Assembly (NCBI RefSeq): GCF_041146795.1
Contig: NC_135177.1
Location: forward strand, 23,038,560-23,102,559
DNA: 64,000 nt
Source of the DNA: Maylandia zebra
Lineage: Eukaryota > Chordata > Actinopteri > Cichliformes > Cichlidae
Direction of reading: 5' to 3'
The notes below the pieces were generated by a model. It saw only the letters and a program-made list of their open reading frames with translations. It made no database searches and had not been told where the DNA came from. Both the position numbers and the translations under genes were made by a program. This document shows, one piece after another, positions 56,936 through 64,000 of the stretch (positions within the stretch are counted from its first letter, which is position 1; every line of letters starts with the position of its first letter).

Positions 56936-59900
56936 ATGATGGAGGATTTTTCTGGCTTGGCTCTGCCTCCTTTATTTGGAGGTCACATCCTGGAAGCAGA
57001 ACTGGAGCCTGGTGGTGTGGAGCTGGGACCGGGAGAGGTAATTTTATTGATCTTTATAAAGTGCTTGTCATGTTAGCACACATGGTAACACTTAGTTAGT
57101 TTGCCAATTAATACAAATTCACAGCTCATTTAACCAAGTCTCCAATGTTGCCAGCAGATATGAATCAGTACACTGATGCAGAATTTATATAATATAATAG
57201 TAATGCTGGTCTTAAAAACCTTTAAATGAAGAAACACCAGTCATTATATTTGTTTAAACAAGACACTCATCCTTCACAGACATTTACTCCATTTTTTTCT
57301 GTCTTCTTTTTTGGTTCAGGAGTTTAGCTTTTTTAGTTTTCTCCATCTTTTCCCTTAGAAATGAGACTACATTAGTACTCAGAGAGCTGACCTTCTCCCT
57401 ATGAACTTCGATCCTCTGTGACACAGATCTCATGCATGAAAATGTCACTGAATAGCTGCTACTTTACACATCATTGCCCCCTCTCCTTTCCCATTAGAAT
57501 TTTTAGAATATGGGGAGTTTGGCTCAAAGCACATGGTTACACTCCCATGTGCTACCCACATTTACATGTATTGGAGATTAATCTTTCTAATTCATTATAC
57601 ACTGCATAGCAGTTTTTATTTCCTAGCTCTTGCTGAATAATGTGGCTATAATAAGATGACTTTCTGCTTGACTTGGGTTTTGCTTTGAAACATTGAACAG
57701 GTAAAAGTGTTTTCTTGTGAGAACAAACAATGTGATGCCAGACACAAAACAGAATCCTGCTTTTGTATTTGTTTAGGTGGAGCTGGGTCCGGGAGGCACC
57801 GAGCTGCTTGAGAGCACAACACAAGAAGATGAAGAAAAAAGAGCTCTTGACAAAAGGAAATATGTGGCTCTGAGCAGGAAATGTAAAGAAATTGAACAGG
57901 TGTGTGTTATGGTAAAAAAAAAAATGATACGTGAATAATAAAAATGACCAGATCAACACCACTGAAACAAAGCTTCACACAGCAGTGCTGCAAACACACG
58001 CAGGTACACAGCCCTCCCCTCACTAGCAGCTAAACAACACTTTGAGGTGTCAGTAGAACTCCAGTTTCAACAACACTGAAGTATTAAAATGTTATGATAA
58101 ACATTAACCTGGCTGGTACATTACTGTTATATTATTATCTAATAGCCACATTATCTATCTATCTGTTAAGTTATTATTAAGGTAGTGACTATGGCTAATA
58201 ATAAAACTTTGTTAGGGCTAGGCAGCAAACCGTACCAGTCCTGCCCATAACATGTGATGTTAATGGAGGGTGTTCATTTAAAAGTAACACATTACTTTTA
58301 TCTAAAAAGTGTTACATTGTGTTGTTAAGTGCCAGATTGAGTCAGAGGGAAGTGTATCGGCAGCTAGACCAAAACGGCTGACAGAAACATTAATGAATCT
58401 ATTTGATCAGCAGTGAAAGTCATGAGAAGCACAGCAGTGACTCACACAACCTAAAATATTGTTTGTTTGGTTTTTTTATATAATATAAAAAAAACTGCTC
58501 TCATTGATGTTATTGTTTTTTTTTATTGTTTTAATCTTCAGAAATAATGCCTTCTTTTTTTTTTTTTTAATTATTTCTTCTTCTTTTTTTACTAGTAATA
58601 GTAGTAGCTTCGAACATAGTATTGAGTATTCAGTGTTTTCCTGAGTATCTGTATCAAGTTTAAATTCTAGTATCTAGTAAATGGTTTGTGCGACCTTACA
58701 TCGCACAGGCCTGACTTCTGATTCAACTGCAATTATTTCAATAAGGTTTCTGAATATTCTCCTGCTGCTTTAATATTCTGATATATCAGTTCATCATTGA
58801 TCCAACACATGCACTTTGTTCAGGTAAATCAGAAGATCCTGGGTCGCCTTCACCAAGTGCAAAGAATTACTCGACGTCTGAAGAAAGAAAGGAGGTATAA
58901 ACTGTCATTATAATAACTGAAGATTTTGTATGTTTTCTGAGAAGTTGCTCACTTTATGGCTCATCTGTGGGTTGTGTTAACTCTCACAGATTCCTCATGA
59001 AGACCTTAGATGCTCACGGGGATGACTACAGAAACGCTCAGCTCACTATACTGCTTGAGGTAAGGATTACCAAACATGGGTGGATATCAAAGACAATATA
59101 AAAGATGGAAGTAGCTTCTGCGTATGAAAAGTGAAGCCAACGCATTAGTGCAGGGTTAGGGAACTCCAGGCCTCGAGAGCCGGTGTCCTGCAAGTTTTAG
59201 ATGTGTCCTTGATCCAACACAGCTGATTTAAATGGCTAAATTACCTCCTCAAAATATCCTGAAGGCTGTATCCCAATTCAGGGTCTGCAGTCTTAAAGTA
59301 CGCAGCCTTAACGGTCCACAAGGGCCGCATACTCAAAGACCGCTAAGGCCGAAGTGACAGGCTTGTGAAATGGGACGGTCTAGCCTCCGTCGTGCTGCCC
59401 AGGTTGCCTAGCAACCATGACACTAACAGCTGTAAACATTTCATACAGCATTATTTGACAGAAATGAAGGAGAAAAGGTTTTGTTCATTTGTTTGTTTCT
59501 ACATGAGCTTTGATTTGATAAGTATCTGAGGCTGACTGTGAAATCATGATTATTGGGCTTCACTTCTGTACTGAACAGTCATTTAAGATTAGCTAGTAAA
59601 TAACAATTAGCTCATGTTGTTCATGAGACTAAAGTCATCTCACTTTGGTAATGTAAATATAATATGGCCAATATTAAAGTTATAATTTCAATCATTATTA
59701 GTTATTACAGCAGTGAATGAACTCTGTTTCAAATACTGAGCTTCAGTAAAGATTCAAGCTGCATTTATTTATATTATTTATATTTCCTGTCACCTTAAAT
59801 CTTCACTCAAAGACAGGTTTCTTTGACACTGTATATATAACTGTGTTATATATATGAGAGACACATATTGTTCTTTTAATATGTTGGCATTACTAAATTT

Positions 59901-61125
59901 GTCTCAGTGCTTAATTTAAATATCCATAAAATCATCACATTCTCTATAAGATTAAGGTCAGCTATTGAACAGCATATATTAAGTAAAGGCTTTAAAACCA
60001 AGTTAGTACAAATGTCACTAATGTCACATAACTTTGCCGACATGTGGCCAACAGTAATGTTTTAATGTTCTTCGTTATTAAACATTCGCACATAAATAAG
60101 TGACATCATATTCAGTACTTACTTTTAAAAGTTTACTCTCCGGCCGCTCCTCTTCTGCCGTTTTTTGTTTTTTTTTGTTTTTTTCCCAGCAAAATTATCC
60201 ACACCCACCGCCGCGCTATGCATTCTGGGATATTTTGGGCCACGAAGTCTACACCACCACATCCTTAAAATTCAGTGAAATGAAGGACGCATTTGAGGGA
60301 CGCATTTTGAGCAGCCTTTGAATTGGAACAGTCTTCGTCGCATCGCTGTGACGCAATTGGCCTTAAAATGCGGCCTTTAAGGCTGCAGACCCTGAATTGG
60401 GATACAACCGAAGTTCTCCACAGGCCTGGTACTAATCATTTGATTCAGGTGTGTTGACCCAGGGTGAGATCTAAAACCTGCAGGACACTGAGGCCTGGAG
60501 TTCCCTACCCCTGCGTTAGTGCCTTAAACCTTCTTTTTAATGGATACCAAAGCGCAACTTCTCTGGGTCCAAAAAGACTTACTGTATAGAAGTGTATGGG
60601 AAAATAACCTGTGGCTCCCTCATTCTGTGAAACCTTTCCTGATGTTGGTAGTTTCAGGCCAGGGCAGTAGGCAGGGTTTTCCTTCAGCTTTCTGTTTGTA
60701 TTAGTTCTTCTGCTTTTGCTTGCTAAACTTTGAAAGGTCCTACAGAGATAGTTATGAATACTATTTTGTTTTTCCCCTTGCCTTTGTTTCAGGATGAATC
60801 TGGAGCCCATTTGGAGCCGGCTGCTGCAGCGGAGGATGAAAAGCTCAACGGTGTTTCCGGTTCCACTCCATCTGCAGCATCACATCATGTGGCTGGGACA
60901 AAGAAAAAGAGGCATCGAATTCCTCGTCAAGAAAAGGATAAAGAGCCACAGGTGAGTAAAGCTCTTTCCTGATCAGATGCTGCCTGTGGACGTTTAACTG
61001 TGGGTATGTTAAAATGCTGGTAGTCCAAATCACGGACCTTCTTTTCTCAGATCGACCCGGAGATGTCGGCGTTGGCAGAGTCACAGTTTGGAGAAATGTC
61101 CAGCCCGACCTCACTGTCTCATTGA
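56936..61125 (+). CDS. tfpt: TFPT (TCF3 fusion partner), INO80 chromatin-remodelling subunit, 199 aa
   Basis: TFPT (INO80F) is a nuclear accessory subunit of the INO80 complex. Coding exons are 56936-57037, 57777-57899, 58824-58894, 58990-59059, 60793-60951 and 61051-61125, with GT-AG junctions and consistent phases. A non-coding exon ending at 56384 probably precedes. The start MMEDFSGLALPPLFGGHILE lies right after the acceptor and matches the human LALPPLFGGHILESELE block. A central helix (KYVALSRKCKEIEQVNQKIL, LHQVQRITRRLKKERRFLMK, LDAHGDDYRNAQLTILLED) is strongly conserved and likely a coiled coil. Basic KKKRHRIPRQEK resembles a nuclear localisation signal. It is shorter than human (about 253 aa), mostly in the C-terminal part, ending MSSPTSLSH. 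The acidic repeat VELGPGE/VELGPGG straddles the exon 56936/57777 junction. The last long intron holds a nested transposon pair. Confidence 0.95.
57038..58823. other. tfpt introns, nothing recognised outside the exon 57777-57899
   Basis: AT-rich sequence. T-rich runs at about 58555-58590. No complete repeat or gene was seen. Confidence 0.4.
59151..60513. mobile_element. hAT-type MITE split by another transposon
   Basis: The outer ends CAGGGTTAGGGAACTCCAGG and CCTGGAGTTCCCTACCCCTG are inverted repeats. Flanking octamers CATTAGTG (59143-59150) and CGTTAGTG (60514-60521) match at 7 of 8 positions. The two arms (59151-59264 and 60410-60513) together equal one copy of the family seen whole at 19407-19633. 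A 1,145-bp element lies between them. Confidence 0.85.
59265..60409. mobile_element. Inverted-repeat DNA transposon nested in a hAT MITE, 1,145 bp
   Basis: The termini GCTGTATCCCAATTCAGGGT and ACCCTGAATTGGGATACAAC are near-perfect complements continuing into GTCTGCAG/CTGCAGAC. The host MITE has GAAG on both sides (59261-59264, 60410-60413), suggesting a 4-bp target duplication. Subterminal GGCCTTAA words occur at both ends. No transposase recognised. The superfamily is open. Confidence 0.8.
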
Positions 61126-61493
61126 TCAAACCGCTGTCCTGGATATCACGATGATGGTGACTAGGATAAGAGCACCCAGTTTCCAGGACTGTTTAAAACA
61201 CTGCCTTACTTGAGTCAATCTTTGTAATGTTGTGGTTTCACTTGAATATTGTGAACAGATTGAGTTCATGTAACACGAGATGTTATTCACCTTATATATG
61301 TGTATATTTGTTTTGTATATACGAGGTTATGTTTTTACAGTTGACAGTTGATGGCAACATATTTATGACAAGCACGTGATGCTGAAAACATGATTTGATA
61401 AATATTTGACGTATTAGATGAATATGACAGGGTATTACTATCATTACTTGAGTTAGGATTTTATCCGAGTAAGCAGATGGACTCGTCGTCATA

Positions 61494-61499
61494 TTAAAC
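61494..61499 (+). terminator. tfpt: ATTAAA polyadenylation signal candidate for tfpt
   Basis: Common variant hexamer within CATATTAAACTTTTAC, about 370 bp after the stop codon, followed by GT-rich CTGTGCTGTTTGGG. No AATAAA is nearer. Confidence 0.45.
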
Positions 61500-61589
61500 T
61501 TTTACACTGTGCTGTTTGGGTTTACTTTTCTGTGATTTTGTTTTTTCCCTCTTTTGTATTCACTCATCTGCCTTCACATGCTCATGGAC

Positions 61590-62075
61590 TTAATGTGGCA
61601 TCTCATTCTTAATCGATAGGGTTTGACATGATTTCACCCCACCTTGTGAAGCTATAACTGCTTCCGCTATTCTGGGAAGGCTTTCCACAAGGTTTAGGAA
61701 CGTGTTTATCCAAATTTTTGGCCGTTTTTCCTGAAGCACATTTGCGAAGTCGGACACTGATGTTGGACGAGAAGGCCTGGCTCGCAGTCTCTGCTCTGAT
61801 TCATCCCAAAGATGAATGCCATGAGGTCAGTCAGGCCAGTCAAGTTCTTCCACACCAAACTCGCTCATCCATGTCTTTATGGACCTCGCTTTGTGCACTG
61901 GTGCGCAGTCATGTTGGAATAGCAAGGGACCATCCTTAAATTGTTCCCACAAAGTTTAGAGCATGAAACTGTCCAAAATGTCTTGGTATGCTGAAGTATT
62001 AAGAGTTCCCTTCACTGGAACTAAGGAGCCAAGGCCAGTTCCTGAAAATCAACCCCATCACCTATATGGAAAGCT
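61590..62075 (-). mobile_element. Decayed Tc1-like copy
   Basis: CTGGGAAGGCTTTCCACAAG, ACTGATGTTGGACGAGAAGG, CCAAACTCGCTCATCCATGT and ACTGGTGCGCAGTCATGTTG match the antisense of a common fish Tc1 transposase. Only the middle part remains, with many changes. Three Tc1 families are represented in this 1.3-kb neighbourhood and the window at large. Confidence 0.75.
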
Positions 62076-62200
62076 TTTACACAAATATTATGCCTGAATA
62101 ACAAGTTTCAGTTACAGTTTGTTTCTGTGTTAAAATAAAAAATAAAAAAAATGCTAGAGCAGTCGATTTGACATTTATTCATCTTTTTAATACTGTTAAA

Positions 62201-62232
62201 CCCCCCCCCCCCCCAAAAAAAAAAAAAAAAAA
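62201..62232. repeat. C14A18 homopolymer pair
   Basis: 14 C followed directly by 18 A. Length uncertain for technical reasons. Confidence 0.9.
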
Positions 62233-62299
62233 TAGATATAGGTATGAGAGTGAGAGAGATGTTAAATATGACATAAAAAAAACGTACATTTAAAATAAA

Positions 62300-62905
62300 C
62301 ATTACACAATACACTTACCTACCCCTTCATTTGGCACACAGTGCTTTCCTTTAGATCTGTCTTAATTCTTTGTGGCATAGATTCAGCAAGGCGCTAAGAA
62401 CATTCTTCACAGATTCTGGTCTTTGTTGACAAGATGGCATCACACAGTTGCTGCAAATTTGTAGGCTGTGCATCCATGATGCAAATCTCTGCGGAGGACA
62501 TTTGAATACAGTGAACATTGTCATGTTCAAGAAACTAGTTTCAGATGATCTGAGCTATGTGACATGGTGCACTATCCTGCTGGAAGCAGTCATCAGAAGA
62601 TGGGTACACTGTGGGCATAAAGGGATGGACGTGGTCAGCAACAATCCTCAGGTAGGCTGTGGCGTTTAAATGATGGCCCAAAATGTGCCACGAAAACATC
62701 TTCCACACCTTTACACCAGCAGCAGCCTGAACCATTGATAAAAGCCTGGGTGGATTTGTGTTTTGATGTTGTTTATGCCAAATTCTGATTCTATGATCCA
62801 AATATTGAAACATCAAACCGGATAGTGTTTTTCCAATTGTCTGTAATCCATTTTTGGTTAACCTGGTGTTCTGTTGCTGTAGCCCATCTGCTTCAATGTT
62901 TGACA
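62300..62905 (-). mobile_element. Decayed Tc1/mariner-like copy
   Basis: TTCTTTGTGGCATAGATTCA, CATCACACAGTTGCTGCAAA, AGAAGATGGGTACACTGTGG and GGGATGGACGTGGTCAGCAA are antisense to the same Tc1-like family whose other ends lie at 2590 and 51662. The minus-strand open frame 62906-62541 keeps HRIRIWHKQHQN, DHVHPFMPTVYPSSDDCFQQ and DSAPCH, where the second catalytic Asp region (QQDSAPCH) is still legible. Truncated and mutated. Confidence 0.82.
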
Positions 62906-63649
62906 TTCTTTGTATTTATATATGCTCTTCTGCATATATAAGGGTGGCCTGATGTCAGTCTTTAAAAGGAACTGCACAACATTGTTATTCCTTGTCCCCG
63001 TCCCCTATCCTGAGACTAAGTCCAACACTGTGACTTGCTCTGCAGGACATGCACTTTTCTAAAGTCTGGCTTTTGCCCAATGCATGTGAATTGTAGTCAA
63101 AGAAAGACTAGCCTGTCTAATTCTATACTAATTAGTAAAAGATACCCAGACATCACGAGCATATCAGATTTTGGAGAAAACTGCCACAAAGAAAATGAAG
63201 TGGCACTATATTTTCAGAGATAGAAATGTTGTCTTTATTGTTATTATTATTATTATTATTACTTTATACTAGTTATTTTTCTGTTTCATACAGGAGAAAA
63301 TATGTTATGGAGTGACACAGTATATGTGTGTCATAATTGGCTAACATTTGTTAATATTTTTAGGTGTGGCTAAATAACGGCACGCCAATCTATGGATTTG
63401 ATTTTGTGACAAATATCAACATGATATTTGTCACAAAACATTTAGCATATTTCTGTTTTATTTCAGCATATCTTTTAAGTTTTGGTTGTTTGTTTATATT
63501 AAATCCTTTACATTGCAACATTCTAACTAGTGTTAAGAAATTAAATTAAAAATACATTTTCAAATAACGAAACGAGGTATACAATTTCCACACAATGAAG
63601 TTATAAGTTCGTAAAAAAAAACAAAAAAACAATTTAAATGTAGAAATTT
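62906..63649. other. Intergenic, no gene recognised
   Basis: AT-rich. A (TTA)n run at about 63238-63260. GATTTTGTGACAAATATCAA and TGATATTTGTCACAAAA at 63402-63440 form an inverted repeat. Confidence 0.45.
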
Positions 63650-64000
63650 GCATTTTTGTGAACCTCGGGTGGTTTTGTGTCGATCATCGATCGTCACTTC
63701 GCTGAGCCAATGGCTGGTTCTCGTTCCAGCGGATGTTTCGCAATGACAGGCGTGAGATATATCCAATCAGAGTTTATAGATTGGATTTAGGGCGGGATCC
63801 CAGCAAGGAGGTGGGATTTTAGCTACCGTCCATCTTCAGCTACATTACAGTGAGCGAGCTTGTCGAAAAGAAAACACAATTTGGAAGTAAAGAAGACTTT
63901 CTGGAATTAGTTTTGGCTCTATTTGAAAAAAGACAAACGAAATCCCATACCCTAGGTAAATGTCGTGCACAAGTATAAATCTAGATTGTCGGCTTGACCC
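63650..64000 (+). other. Unexplained GC-richer block with a candidate exon and donor
   Basis: After an AT-rich interval the sequence changes to GGTTTTGTGTCGATCATCGA, GAGCCAATGGCTGG (a CCAAT-like word) and GGGCGGGATCCC (a GC box). An open frame without an ATG follows (SELVEKKTQFGSKEDFLELV continuing to KRQTKSHTLG) up to CATACCCTAG|GTAAATG at about 63955. It may be a promoter plus first exon of a gene beyond the window, or part of a mobile element. The protein is not recognised. Confidence 0.3.

Overview
This window is nuclear DNA from a teleost fish, probably a percomorph. The evidence is vertebrate genes in small GT-AG exons, moderate introns, and a repeat load of Tc1/mariner copies, hAT-type elements with 8-bp target duplications, LINE 3' tails and microsatellites. 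No bacterial operon, CRISPR array, tRNA, rRNA or retroviral/LTR element was recognised. Species cannot be fixed from the sequence alone.

Layout: 1-3060 is upstream flank, perhaps the 3' end of another gene. 3289-18027 (+) is a complete cytohesin-2 (cyth2/ARNO) gene with 12 ordinary coding exons plus a 3-nt microexon at 13467-13469. It has a long 3' UTR to about 22445. Tail-to-tail with it, 27977-23674 (-) encodes a 594-aa neuronal pentraxin with a very His/Asp-rich spacer. 30.2-37.1 kb is a repeat-rich intergenic region. 40549-49691 (+) encodes a 671-aa I-BAR/SH3/WH2 protein of the BAIAP2 (IRSp53/IRTKS) family. 56099-53144 (-) is ndufa3 (mitochondrial complex I) and 56936-61125 (+) is tfpt (INO80 complex subunit). 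These two are head-to-head across a short shared promoter. 61.1-64.0 kb holds decayed Tc1 copies and an unexplained GC-richer block at the end.

The genes do not form one pathway, but their order is informative. Human CYTH1-NPTX1-BAIAP2 (17q25), CYTH3-NPTX2-BAIAP2L1 (7p/7q) and CYTH4-NPTXR-BAIAP2L2 (22q13) are three paralogous trios. Human CYTH2, NDUFA3 and TFPT lie on 19q13 without a pentraxin or BAIAP2 partner. This window therefore looks like the fourth member of the vertebrate paralogon with the complete trio kept. If so, the pentraxin and the BAIAP2-like gene are ohnologs missing from mammals, and both are odd in structure: a His/Asp-rich spacer in one, and a huge Ser/Pro exon with no visible CRIB in the other.

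The mobile DNA is all DNA transposons and LINE tails. The youngest is a 1,605-bp Tc1 element (14241-15845) inside a cyth2 intron, with an unbroken 340-aa transposase and nearly identical 200-bp inverted repeats.
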